Source of the DNA: an uncultured bacterium | Lineage (GTDB): Bacteria > Actinomycetota > Coriobacteriia > Coriobacteriales > Coriobacteriaceae | NCBI GenBank assembly: GCA_905215525.1 | Contig: CAJMQJ010000008.1 | Coordinates: 62,001-126,000 of the forward strand | Reading direction: 5' to 3' | DNA length: 64,000 nucleotides | Shown here: positions 17,019 through 25,596 of the stretch, piece by piece | Position numbering within the stretch: position 1 is the first letter of the stretch | Layout: each line of letters opens with the position of its first letter | The notes under the pieces: generated by a model | What the model saw: the letters and a program-made list of their open reading frames with translations, nothing else | What the model was told of the DNA's origin: nothing | Database searches by the model: none | Program-made: the position numbers and the translations under genes

Positions 17019-18206
17019 ATGACCGAGCTCCAAGAACTCCGTCGTTATCGTCGCGACCTGCACCGCATTCCGGAGCTCGACTTCGATCTTCCGCAGACTA
17101 TCGCCTATATTGAGGGCGTGTTGGCGCCGCTCGCCTGCGAGGTGACCCATCCGTGTCCCAGCTGCGTCTGCGCCTTCTTCGATGCCGGCACGGGCGCCGT
17201 GCATGCCACGGCGATTCGCGCCGACATGGACGCCCTGCCCATCGCGGAGGCAACGGGCGCGGCCTTTGCCTCGACGCATCCCGGTAAGATGCATGCGTGC
17301 GGTCACGATGGTCACATGGCCATGGCGCTTGCGGCGGCAACCTTCGTCGACCGTACGATCCGTGAGCAGCCGGGCGCCATTAAGCGCAATGTGCTCTTTG
17401 TGTTTCAGCCGGCCGAGGAGACGACTGGTGGCGCCAAGACGGTGTGCGAGAGCGGCGTATTCGAGCGCTACGGGGCGGATCGCATCTTTGGCTTCCACGT
17501 ATGGCCCGATTTGCCCGCCGGCACGTTGGCGAGCTGTTCCGGTCCGCTGCTGGCGCGCTCAAGCGAGACGCACGTGCACATTCACGGGACAAGCATCCAT
17601 ATCGCCAAGACCTACGGCGTTCCCGTAAACGAATCGCACGATGCCGCGTTGGCGGCAGCGAAGTTTTTGGTTGCCGAGCGCGAGCTGATGGACGAGCTGG
17701 GCACCGACGAGCCCTGTATCGGCAAGTTTGGCCTGCTGCAGGCCGGTACCGTCTGCAATGCGGTGGCGGGGGAGGCCCATGTTGCCGGCAGTCTGCGCGT
17801 GTTTACGGACGACATGTTCGACCGTGCGCGTGAGGGCGTGCGCCGTGTACTCGACGAGGCATGCGCTGCAACGGGCTGCACGTACGATCTCGACTTTGCC
17901 GAGGGCTATCCGCCGGTCGATAACGACCCCGAGCTGTTCGCCCACATTGCGCCTGCCTTGTCCGAGCTGCAACTTGTGGACGAGCCGCTGCTAATCGCCG
18001 AGGATTTCGCGTTCTATCAGCGCCATCTGCCGGGCGTGTTTTTCTTGCTGGGCACGGGCGTGCCAGAGGGACAAGAAAACCCGATCGACGCTGATGGCTG
18101 CCCAGCCTATGCCACAAGCGCTCTGCATACCGATAGCATGCTCTTCGACGAGGAAATCCTACTCAAGGGCCTCGATGTCTACAAACGATTGCTTGGCTTG
18201 GAGTGA
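17019..18206 (+). CDS. M20-family amidohydrolase, possible N-acetyldiaminopimelate deacetylase
   Basis: Product of 395 aa. Metal-binding segments RADMDALPI, HACGHDGHMAMAL and FQPAEETTGGAK belong to the M20D/aminoacylase group, which includes hippurate hydrolases, IAA-amino acid hydrolases and N-acetyl-LL-diaminopimelate deacetylase. The gene is divergent from the lysine operon that encodes DapH, whose route needs such a deacetylase, so that role is the best inference. A general N-acyl amino acid hydrolase remains possible. ATG 17019 follows GAAAGGAACC; the ATG at 17004 lies within that site. Confidence 0.85.
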   Translation: MTELQELRRYRRDLHRIPELDFDLPQTIAYIEGVLAPLACEVTHPCPSCVCAFFDAGTGAVHATAIRADMDALPIAEATGAAFASTHPGKMHACGHDGHMAMALAAATFVDRTIREQPGAIKRNVLFVFQPAEETTGGAKTVCESGVFERYGADRIFGFHVWPDLPAGTLASCSGPLLARSSETHVHIHGTSIHIAKTYGVPVNESHDAALAAAKFLVAERELMDELGTDEPCIGKFGLLQAGTVCNAVAGEAHVAGSLRVFTDDMFDRAREGVRRVLDEACAATGCTYDLDFAEGYPPVDNDPELFAHIAPALSELQLVDEPLLIAEDFAFYQRHLPGVFFLLGTGVPEGQENPIDADGCPAYATSALHTDSMLFDEEILLKGLDVYKRLLGLE

Positions 18207-18208
18207 CG

Positions 18209-18532
18209 ATGGAACGACGCCGACAGTCTGCCGTATATAGCCCGGGTGGATGCGGGTGTGGCTTGCTACTGCTCCCGGTTATTGCTGTGAGCATTGGCGT
18301 GATGTTTGCGCTTGCCGGGGTGGCAGCAGCGGCACTCGTGTTGCTGATTGTGGCCATTGGCGTGACGGTCTGGCTGTGCCGTTCTCGCGAGCAACGTCGT
18401 GCCGATGGTAAGACCAATGTTGGATGGACTATCTTTTTAGTCGTCGCCTACCTATTGAGCATCAGCTATTTAGTTTTCTTTATCCTGTTGCTTGTGAGCA
18501 CCTTTACCGGGGAATCCGTCACGGTGGGTTGA
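18209..18532 (+). CDS. Small membrane protein, unknown function
   Basis: Product of 107 aa with a basic N-terminus and three predicted membrane segments (about residues 20-38, 40-57 and 75-98). No family is recognised. It begins two bases after the M20 gene stop, with TTGGAG upstream of ATG 18209, so it is co-transcribed with that gene. Nothing in it indicates a biochemical role. Confidence 0.6.
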   Translation: MERRRQSAVYSPGGCGCGLLLLPVIAVSIGVMFALAGVAAAALVLLIVAIGVTVWLCRSREQRRADGKTNVGWTIFLVVAYLLSISYLVFFILLLVSTFTGESVTVG

Positions 18533-18637
18533 TGCGCTGCTAGCAGACGGTCACGCAAAGTGCGTTTGCTCGGCGTCTGGATAGCTGCATTGGCCGTTTA
18601 CCGCAACCTTAGCTCTCAGCTAATGAATTCAAATTCA

Positions 18638-18691
18638 ATCCTTCCTACGATGTGCTGTGTGCCGGCACGGTAGCCGGATCGTAGGAAGGAT
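18638..18691 (+). promoter_or_regulatory. Stem occluding the ribosome-binding site of the FxLYD gene
   Basis: ATCCTTCCTACGAT (18638-18651) is perfectly complementary to ATCGTAGGAAGGAT (18678-18691). The 3' arm contains the Shine-Dalgarno sequence of the gene starting at 18697. The 26-base loop holds GTGCCGGCAC and two CCGG. No U-run follows, so this is not a terminator; it would block ribosome entry when folded. Confidence 0.7.
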
Positions 18692-18696
18692 GAATA

Positions 18697-19140
18697 ATGG
18701 CAAAAGAGGGAAAGAAGCCGATCGGCAAGATTGTCCTAGGCGTCATCGTGGTGCTGGTTATCGTCGGTGCCGTGGGCTCTATGGGTGGCAATTCAACCGA
18801 TTCGTCTGCGAGCGATTCGGCAAAACCTGCCGAGACGACACAGCAGGCTGAGGAGCAAAAAGAACCGCAAGAACCGTATACCATTGCTGACGAGGCTGAA
18901 GACACCTCCAATCAGTTTGCCTATAAGATCACGGGCACGCTGACCAATAACACGGACAAGGAAAAGAGCTACATTCAGATTGAGTATGTTCTGTATGATG
19001 CCGATGGCAACCAGGTTGGAACGGCTCTTGCAAACACCAATCATCTGAAGGCGGGCGGCTCCTGGAAGTTCGAGGCGCTGGGTACGGTGTCTCCCGACCA
19101 GGTTGCTAGCTGGGAGCGTTCGGACGTAAGCGGTTTCTAG
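18697..19140 (+). CDS. Membrane-anchored FxLYD-domain protein
   Basis: Product of 147 aa. One N-terminal membrane helix (GKIVLGVIVVLVIVGAVGSM) is followed by a Ser/Thr/Glu-rich spacer (~30-70) and a beta-sandwich domain with YKITGTLTNNTDKEKSY and IEYVLYDADGNQVG, typical of FxLYD domains in Gram-positive surface proteins. It is probably exported and tethered at the N-terminus, with the domain outside; ligand unknown. ATG 18697 has GGAAGGA six bases upstream, and that site is buried in a 14-bp stem. The gene is followed closely by the regulator and kinase genes. Confidence 0.75.
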   Translation: MAKEGKKPIGKIVLGVIVVLVIVGAVGSMGGNSTDSSASDSAKPAETTQQAEEQKEPQEPYTIADEAEDTSNQFAYKITGTLTNNTDKEKSYIQIEYVLYDADGNQVGTALANTNHLKAGGSWKFEALGTVSPDQVASWERSDVSGF

Positions 19141-19172
19141 CATGTTGCATGCACTGGGGGAGGTGAAGTCGT

Positions 19173-19595
19173 ATGCCCGATAAAAAGCTGACTGAGGAGT
19201 TGCTCAATGAGCTTCTCGATGCACCGAACATCGATGGCTATATCAGGGAGCACGACTTTGCCGCCCCGTCGCTTTCGGACTACCTGAAGCAGCTGCTGCA
19301 GGAAAAGGGCTTGGAGCGTTCGCGCGTGGTGCGTATGGCCGATCTCAATGAGACCTTTGGCTATCAGATCTTTACTGGTGCGCGTCACCCGAGTCGCAAT
19401 AAGGTGCTGCAGATTGCCTTTGCGATGGCGCTGACGCTCAAAGAGACCAACCGTGCGCTGACGGCTGCCGGGGTGAGCGTCCTCAACTGCAAGGATCGCC
19501 GTGACGCGATTATCATCTTTTGCATCGATCGCGGGTGCAGCCTCCAAAAGGTCAACGAGGAGCTGTATCGCTTTGGCGAGGAGACGGTGAGTTAG
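19173..19595 (+). CDS. Putative helix-turn-helix-like regulator next to a Ser/Thr kinase
   Basis: Product of 140 aa, mostly alpha-helical. The segment SLSDYLKQLLQEKGLERSRVVRMADLNETFGYQIFTG... (residues ~32-70) resembles an XRE-type HTH in which the second helix reads ETFGYQIF, followed by HPSRNKVLQIAFAMALTL. This type of protein is repeatedly found beside protein kinases in Firmicutes and Actinobacteria. It may bind DNA or be a kinase partner. ATG 19173 follows GGGGGAGGTG. It lies 32 bases after the FxLYD gene and 98 bases before the kinase. Confidence 0.6.
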   Translation: MPDKKLTEELLNELLDAPNIDGYIREHDFAAPSLSDYLKQLLQEKGLERSRVVRMADLNETFGYQIFTGARHPSRNKVLQIAFAMALTLKETNRALTAAGVSVLNCKDRRDAIIIFCIDRGCSLQKVNEELYRFGEETVS

Positions 19596-19693
19596 CGGCT
19601 GATATCTGAGCCGGCGGAGCTGCCGAACAACGATGCAAACGAACGGGGCGCGGATGCCATGGGGTGTCTGCGCCCTGCGCTATGATGGGGGCT

Positions 19694-21073
19694 ATGGATA
19701 CTCAGACCCCAACATATCCCGATGACGAGCTGACCGCAGCGCTTGCCGAGCATCTGGCGTCGCTCGATCGCGACGACAGCTATCGCGTGGAGCGTGTACT
19801 TAAGCGCTCGTCCGTTGAAACAACCGAGCTCGTGTACTTTGAAGGAACCGACGGTGGTTCGCTCGGCCCCTTTGTCCGTAAACGTATCGATGCTTCGGCT
19901 CAAATCGGCGGGGCATACGAGCGTCTGTTTGCCGCTCAACGGGCGGGCAGGCGTTTTGAGCACCTGCCCAGAATCGTCGATTGCCGTCGTGTGGGCGACG
20001 AGCTTAACGTGGTTATGGAATATATCGAAGGAGAGACGCTCGGGGTGCTGGTGGACCGTCTGGGAGCCACCCCCGATTATGCATGTGAATTGTATCCTGC
20101 CCTATGCGATGCCGTGGGCGAGCTCCATGCCGGTTTTGCAATGGCGGGGGAGACGTCGGCGCCGGTGATCCATCGCGACCTCAAGCCATCGAATATCATC
20201 GTGACAGGTGCGAGCCGTACGCTCGATGAGGGCCTGACGTTTTCATCGCTGGTGATTATCGACTTGGGGATCGCGCGCGTATGGCGCGATGGCGCCGATG
20301 CCGACACCGTCAAGTTTGGCACGCGACCCTATGCGCCGCCCGAGCAGTATGGGTTTGGGCAGACGAGTGTGCGCAGCGACGTCTACGCACTTGGCGCCCT
20401 GTTGTTCTTCTGCTTGACGGGAATCGACCCTAAACCAGGGCTCGACATGCGCGAGCAATGCGAGGCGCGTGGCATTCCCACTCCACTTGCCGATGTCATC
20501 TGCATGTCGATGGCGCTCGACCCGGCTAAGCGTTTTGCGAGTGCGGAAGCGTTGGGACGGGCTACGCGCGCGGCATACGATCTGAGTCGCCCCGTGCGGC
20601 CTCCTGCGCCTGCGCCTGTCCGTACTCCGGCCTCGGAGACGGTGTTGACGCCCCAAGGGCTCCAGAACCCCGCAGGGCTTCCTAGGCCTGCCGCCTCCGC
20701 TGCATGCGGTCTGCTCTCTCGCGTTCCGGAGTCTCTGGGGCGCATTTGGAATACGCTTGTCTGCTTCTCGCTACTTGTGTTCTTTGCCGGAAGTCACTTT
20801 GCCGTCTTTCACCCCACGGGAGCAAACCAAGGCTACCCGACGTGGCTTCTCATAATCGAGTATTTTTTCTTTGTCGATGGCCTTATGGTGCTTATGCATT
20901 TTGCGCTGCTCGATAAGCGCCGTCTTCGTCGGCGATTCGTACTGCTCGACAGCTATCGCGGCAAGAAACTCGCGAAACTCTGGCTCAAGGCATTGGGTGT
21001 GCTGCTCCTATGCATGATCGTCATAGTCGCGGTTGCCAATGCGACCGGCGTCGTCGATACCTCCGCTACCTAA
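19694..21073 (+). CDS. Membrane-anchored serine/threonine protein kinase
   Basis: Product of 459 aa. The kinase domain (~25-290) shows the catalytic loop HRDLKPSNI, metal-binding IIDLGIAR (DLG in place of DFG), GTRPYAPPEQYG as activation segment and APE-like motif, and SDVYALGALLF. The glycine-rich loop is poorly conserved; the probable ATP lysine is in FVRKRID. A proline-rich linker (~295-345) leads to three C-terminal membrane segments (~355-375, 390-415, 430-452). It should phosphorylate cytoplasmic targets, perhaps the preceding regulator. ATG 19694 follows ATGGGGG; a -10-like TATGAT lies just upstream. Confidence 0.85.
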   Translation: MDTQTPTYPDDELTAALAEHLASLDRDDSYRVERVLKRSSVETTELVYFEGTDGGSLGPFVRKRIDASAQIGGAYERLFAAQRAGRRFEHLPRIVDCRRVGDELNVVMEYIEGETLGVLVDRLGATPDYACELYPALCDAVGELHAGFAMAGETSAPVIHRDLKPSNIIVTGASRTLDEGLTFSSLVIIDLGIARVWRDGADADTVKFGTRPYAPPEQYGFGQTSVRSDVYALGALLFFCLTGIDPKPGLDMREQCEARGIPTPLADVICMSMALDPAKRFASAEALGRATRAAYDLSRPVRPPAPAPVRTPASETVLTPQGLQNPAGLPRPAASAACGLLSRVPESLGRIWNTLVCFSLLVFFAGSHFAVFHPTGANQGYPTWLLIIEYFFFVDGLMVLMHFALLDKRRLRRRFVLLDSYRGKKLAKLWLKALGVLLLCMIVIVAVANATGVVDTSAT

Positions 21074-21077
21074 AAGA

Positions 21078-21102
21078 AAAGGGCCCCATTGGGGCCCTTT
21101 GC
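21078..21102. terminator. Bidirectional terminator between the kinase and the secreted hydrolase
   Basis: AAAGGGCCCC-ATT-GGGGCCCTTT is a perfect hairpin with A and T runs on both sides. It serves the convergent genes ending at 21073 (+) and 21111 (-). Confidence 0.85.
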
Positions 21103-21110
21103 AGTTGCGC

Positions 21111-22244
21111 TTAGATGCGGTTCATCTGAGCGGCGACTTTGTTATACCAGTCCTGCCACGTGGGCGGGCAGTACTTTTTGGCCGCTGCCGGAGTAAGGGT
21201 GGAGCCGTAGTTGGCACCCAGATAGGCAACGTGAGCGGAGATGCCCTCGCTCCAGCTGCCAAAGCTGCGCCAACCGCCGCCACGGGCGCTCCAGCCCCAG
21301 GCGTTGTAAGAATTGGCGCAATAAGCACCCTTGGTGCTCTCGATACAGGCGATGGCGGGGGACCAACGGGGGTCGACACCGGTATTCCAGGCGGCGACGG
21401 CAAAGTTATAGCCCTGGCCTGCCATGGGGGAGCCGGCAAGATAATTGTCGATGCGGCTCGTCCACTCATTAATGAACGAATCGTAATCGGAACTACCGGT
21501 ATTGGAGTTGTTCACCGTGGTGTCTATGGTGGTGTTGGTGTTGGTGGCCTGGCTGCTGGAATTGCCGCCGCTTACGCCCTCGCCCGAGAGCTTCTCGGCG
21601 GCAGCGGCCTTATCGGCCTCAAGCTTGGCAAGCTCGGCGGCATTTTCCTGCTCGGCTTTTGCCTGTGCCTCGCTGCGGAGCTGCTGGGCCTGAGCCAACG
21701 CATCCTCGGCGTTTTTCTGCTCTGCCTCAAGCTGAGACTTGGCCTGCTGGAGCTCAGCCTTGTTCTGCTCGAGTTCGGTTTGCATGTTATTAAGCTGTTC
21801 GATCTCGTCGACGCTCGAGCTCGTGATCTGGTTGGTGTATTTGCAGGTCGTGATGAACTCACCCAGGCTCTGCGCGTTGACCAGGAAGCTCACGATGGGG
21901 TTGGTGCCCTTCTGATACTTGTACAGATCGCGCATGGCGGAGCTTGCTTTGGCCTGCTGCTCGGGAAGCTTAGCCTCGATTTCCTCGATGCTTGCCTCAT
22001 TGGAGTCAATCTGCTTTTGCAGGTCATCGAGTTTGGTGCGGGCGTCGTTGTAGGCGCTCGTGGCGGCTTCGATCTTCTGCTGGGCTGCGGAAAGCTGGTC
22101 CTGCGTTGCCTGCGAGGCGGCATACGCCGCAACGGGGGAGAGCATCGGCGTGGCCGTCAGCGCAACGGCGAGCGCGGCGCTCGTGATGATACGAGCCGGC
22201 TTCGACGCAATGAGCGCTGCGGTGCGATGATTCGAATGCTGCAT
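21111..22244 (-). CDS. Secreted coiled-coil protein with a lysozyme/glucosaminidase-like C-terminal domain
   Basis: Product of 377 aa with an N-terminal signal peptide (ITSAALAVALTATPML..AYA, cleavage near residue 40). A long coiled coil follows (~45-215; QLSAAQQKIEAATSAYNDA and repeats of Glu/Gln/Ala), like PcsB/CwlO-type cell-wall proteins. An Asn/Thr-rich linker leads to a C-terminal domain with WSPAIACIESTKGAYC and AWGWSARGGGWRSF, resembling lysozyme-like murein hydrolases; the glutamate in CIES is a candidate catalytic residue. It probably acts on peptidoglycan outside the cell. The start at 22244 has AGAGGGA upstream on the minus strand. Confidence 0.75.
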   Translation of the reverse strand: MQHSNHRTAALIASKPARIITSAALAVALTATPMLSPVAAYAASQATQDQLSAAQQKIEAATSAYNDARTKLDDLQKQIDSNEASIEEIEAKLPEQQAKASSAMRDLYKYQKGTNPIVSFLVNAQSLGEFITTCKYTNQITSSSVDEIEQLNNMQTELEQNKAELQQAKSQLEAEQKNAEDALAQAQQLRSEAQAKAEQENAAELAKLEADKAAAAEKLSGEGVSGGNSSSQATNTNTTIDTTVNNSNTGSSDYDSFINEWTSRIDNYLAGSPMAGQGYNFAVAAWNTGVDPRWSPAIACIESTKGAYCANSYNAWGWSARGGGWRSFGSWSEGISAHVAYLGANYGSTLTPAAAKKYCPPTWQDWYNKVAAQMNRI

Positions 22245-22637
22245 CCAGTCCCTCTGCAATCAATCGTAGGTTATGATTCGAACGGTATTCTACTACTGCT
22301 TTCGACCTCAACTTGAACCTTAAAGGTTCCAAAGGGTCAAGTTGAACTTGAGGCTTTGGCTTTGACCTGCAGTTATGATGAATTGTTGAGAAACCATAGA
22401 GTTCAACTTTAACGTTACGGAACCCTGTCGAGAGGGTTTTTGTTTATCAAAAGTCGCCTCATGTGGGGTTTTGCAACTACAGGGTCCCATCACGGCGAGG
22501 GCGGATTTCATGCTGGATAATTGCGCTGATTGCCATAGATACGGTGGAGCTTTGGGCGCCGGCGGTTTGGCACGCTAGAATAAATCAGTTGCGCAAAGAC
22601 CGCCCGTTGTGTGGGCAGTTCATGATAGGAAGTTTCC
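22245..22637. other. Divergent intergenic region with RAACGGT box and short terminator-like hairpin
   Basis: CGAACGGTATT at 22279-22289 lies next to a probable -10 of the minus-strand hydrolase gene. Several TTCAACTT/AAGTTGAA motifs occur at 22309-22412. ACCCT-GTCGAG-AGGGT followed by TTTTTG (22421-22443) is a small terminator-like hairpin that could end a short transcript. A -10-like TAGAAT near 22575 probably serves the ATP-grasp gene. No credible gene was seen here. Confidence 0.45.
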
Positions 22638-23894
22638 ATGGCATTGCAGTTTACAGAGCGCGAGTTTATTCCCGTGCTGCTCGGTGGCGACATCAACGCC
22701 TATTCGGTGGCGCGCGCCTTCTACGAGGAGTACCAGGTCAAGAGCCTGGTCTTTGGCAAGTACCAGACGGGTCCCGCGTACCGCAGCCAGATTATCGACT
22801 ACACGCCCAACGTGGATATCGATACCATGCCCGTGATGCTCAGGACCGTCAACGGCATTGCCCAAGCGCATGCCGATAAGACGATTGTTCTTGTGGGCTG
22901 TGGCGATAACTATGTTGCCCTCGTGGCTCAGGCCAAGGATGCCCATGAGTTGGCGGATAACATCGTCGCGCCTTACGCTCCCTACAGCATGCTTGAGCAG
23001 TGTCAGAAGAAGGAGATCTTCTACGAGCTGTGCGAGAAGCATGGCGTGCCCTATCCGCATACCTTTACCTTCACCATGGCGATGCTGAACGCCCAAGGCG
23101 AGGCACCTGCCGAAGTGCTCGACCAGATCGATTTTCCCTACCCGATGATTCTGAAGCCTTCTGACGGCATCATGTGGTGGCAGCACGAGTTCGAGGGCCA
23201 GAAAAAGGCCTATGAGATTGCCGACCGTGCCGAGCTGGAACAGGTCATTCGCGACTCGTATGCCAGCGGCTACACCGACGACCTTATCTTGCAGGATCGC
23301 GTGCCCGGCAATGACGAGTACATGCGCGTGCTCACCAGTTATTCTGACCGCAACGGCAAGGTGCGCATGATGTGCCTGGGTCACGTGCTGCTCGAGGAGC
23401 ATCAGCCTCACGGTGTCGGCAACCACGCCTGTATCATCACCGAGCCCAATGACGAGCTCATGGGCGGCGTGCGCAAGTTGCTCGAGGACCTTCACTTTGT
23501 GGGTTATTCCAACTTTGACGTTAAGTACGACGAACGCGACGGCTCGTTTAAGTTCTTCGATTTCAACACGCGCCAAGGTCGCAGCAACTACTACGTCACT
23601 AACAGCGGCTTTAACGTTGCCAAGTATGTGGTGGACGAGTATGTGTTCAACCGCCCGTTTGAGCCGGAGTTTGTGACGGCGCAGGACGAGGCGCTGTGGA
23701 TGGTCGTTCCCATGGGCGTTGTCGACAAGTACGTCAAGGATCCCGAGCTGCGCGCTAAGGTGCATCGCCTGGACAAGGAAGGCAAGGGCGCCGACCCTTC
23801 GTTTATGAAGGGCGACTTTGTCTTTAACCGCTGGCTGCGCATGTGGCACACCAAGCTGCGTCACTTTAAGCTGTTCAAGACGTATTACAAGTAG
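22638..23894 (+). CDS. ATP-grasp carboxylate-amine ligase, possibly D-aspartate ligase
   Basis: Product of 418 aa. The ATP-grasp fold is indicated by YPMILKPSDGIMWW (ATP lysine), LILQDRVPGNDEYMRV, and FFDFNTRQGRSNYY, which carries metal-binding residues. It resembles the Enterococcus-type D-aspartate ligase that adds D-Asp to the peptidoglycan stem peptide. The adjacent gene at 23979 is an aspartate/glutamate-type racemase, which would supply the D-amino acid, so a cell-wall cross-bridge role is likely but inferred. ATG 22638 follows ATAGGAAG. There is no signal peptide, fitting a cytoplasmic ligase. Confidence 0.7.
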   Translation: MALQFTEREFIPVLLGGDINAYSVARAFYEEYQVKSLVFGKYQTGPAYRSQIIDYTPNVDIDTMPVMLRTVNGIAQAHADKTIVLVGCGDNYVALVAQAKDAHELADNIVAPYAPYSMLEQCQKKEIFYELCEKHGVPYPHTFTFTMAMLNAQGEAPAEVLDQIDFPYPMILKPSDGIMWWQHEFEGQKKAYEIADRAELEQVIRDSYASGYTDDLILQDRVPGNDEYMRVLTSYSDRNGKVRMMCLGHVLLEEHQPHGVGNHACIITEPNDELMGGVRKLLEDLHFVGYSNFDVKYDERDGSFKFFDFNTRQGRSNYYVTNSGFNVAKYVVDEYVFNRPFEPEFVTAQDEALWMVVPMGVVDKYVKDPELRAKVHRLDKEGKGADPSFMKGDFVFNRWLRMWHTKLRHFKLFKTYYK

Positions 23895-23978
23895 ATGAGT
23901 GCGGCGCCCGTCCGGTTTACATCGGGCGGGCGCGGGTATGATACGCGCAATTGCGGAAGCGTCACCAAGGAGGCGGCG

Positions 23979-24725
23979 ATGGAAAAGCTGGGAGTTATCG
24001 GCGGCATGGGCGCCGAGGCCACGTCGTATTACTACGACCAGGTGGTGCGCCATACGGCTGCTGCCTGCGATCAGGAACATATCGACATGGTGGTGCTCTC
24101 CAAGTCGACCATGCCCGACCGCACGCTTGCCATTAAGACCGGCGAGCATGCCAAGCTGCTGGCGACCATGAAAGAGTGTGCCCAGGCACTCGAGTCGCTG
24201 GGCTGTGCGCACATTGCCATTCCCTGCAACACGTCTCACTACTTCTACGACCAGATCCAGTCGTTTACGAAGGTGCCGATTATTCACATGCCGCGTGAGT
24301 CGGTGCGCTATGCCCTTGCGGGTGCGGTGATGGGGGAGTGCGAGTTCGACCCCAACCTGAGTATGCCGGCCGAGCCGGTGCACAAGATTGGCATCATGGG
24401 CACCGACGGAACCGTGGGCGCGGGCGTCTACGGCCGCGAATGCGAGGCTGCGGGTGTTGAGGTCGTCTATCCCAGCGAGAAACGCCAGAACGATGTGATG
24501 TCGCTTATCTACGATGATGTGAAAGCCGGACGTGAACCCGATATGGATAAGTTCGACCGCGTGATGTGGGAGTTCGCCCGTAGCGGCTGCGACCGTGTCA
24601 TTCTGGCCTGCACCGAGCTATCGGTGCTGCAGAAGTATCGAGAGATGCCCGAGATCACCCTCGATGCCATGGATGTCCTGGTGCGCGAATCCATCATCCG
24701 CAGCGGCGCCCCCTACCGCCTCTAG
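23979..24725 (+). CDS. Aspartate/glutamate racemase family protein
   Basis: Product of 248 aa. It has the paired-cysteine arrangement of PLP-independent racemases: IPCNTSHYFYDQI (first cysteine) and ILACTELSVLQ (second cysteine), with GVIGGMGAEATSYYYD at the start. It interconverts L- and D-aspartate or glutamate. Together with the ATP-grasp ligase 84 bases upstream it suggests D-Asp supply for peptidoglycan. ATG 23979 is chosen for AAGGAGG six bases upstream; the frame is open to 23895 without a ribosome site. Confidence 0.85.
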   Translation: MEKLGVIGGMGAEATSYYYDQVVRHTAAACDQEHIDMVVLSKSTMPDRTLAIKTGEHAKLLATMKECAQALESLGCAHIAIPCNTSHYFYDQIQSFTKVPIIHMPRESVRYALAGAVMGECEFDPNLSMPAEPVHKIGIMGTDGTVGAGVYGRECEAAGVEVVYPSEKRQNDVMSLIYDDVKAGREPDMDKFDRVMWEFARSGCDRVILACTELSVLQKYREMPEITLDAMDVLVRESIIRSGAPYRL

Positions 24726-24783
24726 CTTCCGACCTGTCAAAAAGGACAGGTTAATTTTGGTAGGTTTTATCTGGTGAAACAGT

Positions 24784-24821
24784 AAAGGCCTCGGCTCGTT
24801 TGGTGCGAGCCGAGGCCTTTT
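24784..24821. terminator. Bidirectional terminator between the racemase and ecfT
   Basis: AAGGCCTCGGCTCG pairs with CGAGCCGAGGCCTT around a TTTGGTG loop, followed by TT on the plus strand. It separates the convergent racemase and ECF genes. Confidence 0.85.
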
Positions 24822-24849
24822 GCGTTGGGCGGTTGCTGCCGGTGGCGAA

Positions 24850-25596
24850 CTAGAACAGGAAGCCGATGGCGATGAGGGCGATGCTGACGATGAGCACGGC
24901 GATGTCCAGGCCCTTGATGGGGTAGCGCTTGTACGAGCTGGCGCGTGTACGCAGATAGAAGCCGCGCTGTTCTGCCGCCAAGGCTGTGGCATCGGTCTTG
25001 CCCACGCTCGAGATGAGCAGTGGCACGCACAGTGGCAGCATGAGCTTAAGCTTCTTGATGGGGTTCTTGGTGTCGTACTCGACGCCGCGTGCGGTCTGCG
25101 CTTCCATGATGGCGTTCATCTCCTGACCAAACACCGGCACAAAGCGTAGCGCCGTGGTAAAGGTGAAGGCATAGCGATACGGCACGTGCAGCACCTCGAC
25201 GCAGGCGTTGGCAAGGTCGTTGAGCTTGGTCACCATGAGCATGAGGATGAGTGGTAACGCCACGCCCAGCAGGCGCAGGCAGGCCTTCGATCCCGTGATG
25301 AGGCCCGTGTCGGTGATAAAGCCCCACACCACGTTGCCATCGCACATAAAGGCTAGCTGGAGCACCAGCATGATAAGCGCGAGCGGAATCAGCAACTTGA
25401 GCAACGAGAACAGACGGTCGACGACGCCGGCATAGGCACCCAGCGCAAGGGTGAGTGCCAAAAAGCCCAGCAGCGCCACGTAGGTGTCGGACAAGAAGAT
25501 GCCGACGATGATGGCGGCGGCGAGGCCCAGTTTGACGACGGGGTTCAAACGATGCAGTAGCGTATCGCCCGGCATGTAGTCGATGACGTTAACCAC
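24850..25596 (-). CDS. ecfT: ECF transporter transmembrane (T) component
   Basis: Product of 248 aa with about five membrane segments. The coupling-helix signatures AQTARGVEYDT and ALAAEQRGFYLRTRA (the two Ala-Arg-Gly-type motifs of CbiQ/EcfT) are present. It links the two ATPase domains to the substrate-binding S protein in an energy-coupling factor importer. I prefer GTG 25596, which has AAGGAG ten bases upstream, over the longer ATG at 25629; the gene then overlaps the ATPase stop by eight bases. Confidence 0.9.
   Translation of the reverse strand: MVNVIDYMPGDTLLHRLNPVVKLGLAAAIIVGIFLSDTYVALLGFLALTLALGAYAGVVDRLFSLLKLLIPLALIMLVLQLAFMCDGNVVWGFITDTGLITGSKACLRLLGVALPLILMLMVTKLNDLANACVEVLHVPYRYAFTFTTALRFVPVFGQEMNAIMEAQTARGVEYDTKNPIKKLKLMLPLCVPLLISSVGKTDATALAAEQRGFYLRTRASSYKRYPIKGLDIAVLIVSIALIAIGFLF

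Noticed and set aside
22620..24383. 587-codon minus-strand frame opposite the ATP-grasp and racemase genes
   Set aside because: His/Leu/Val-rich antisense reading without motifs; plus-strand genes are well supported.
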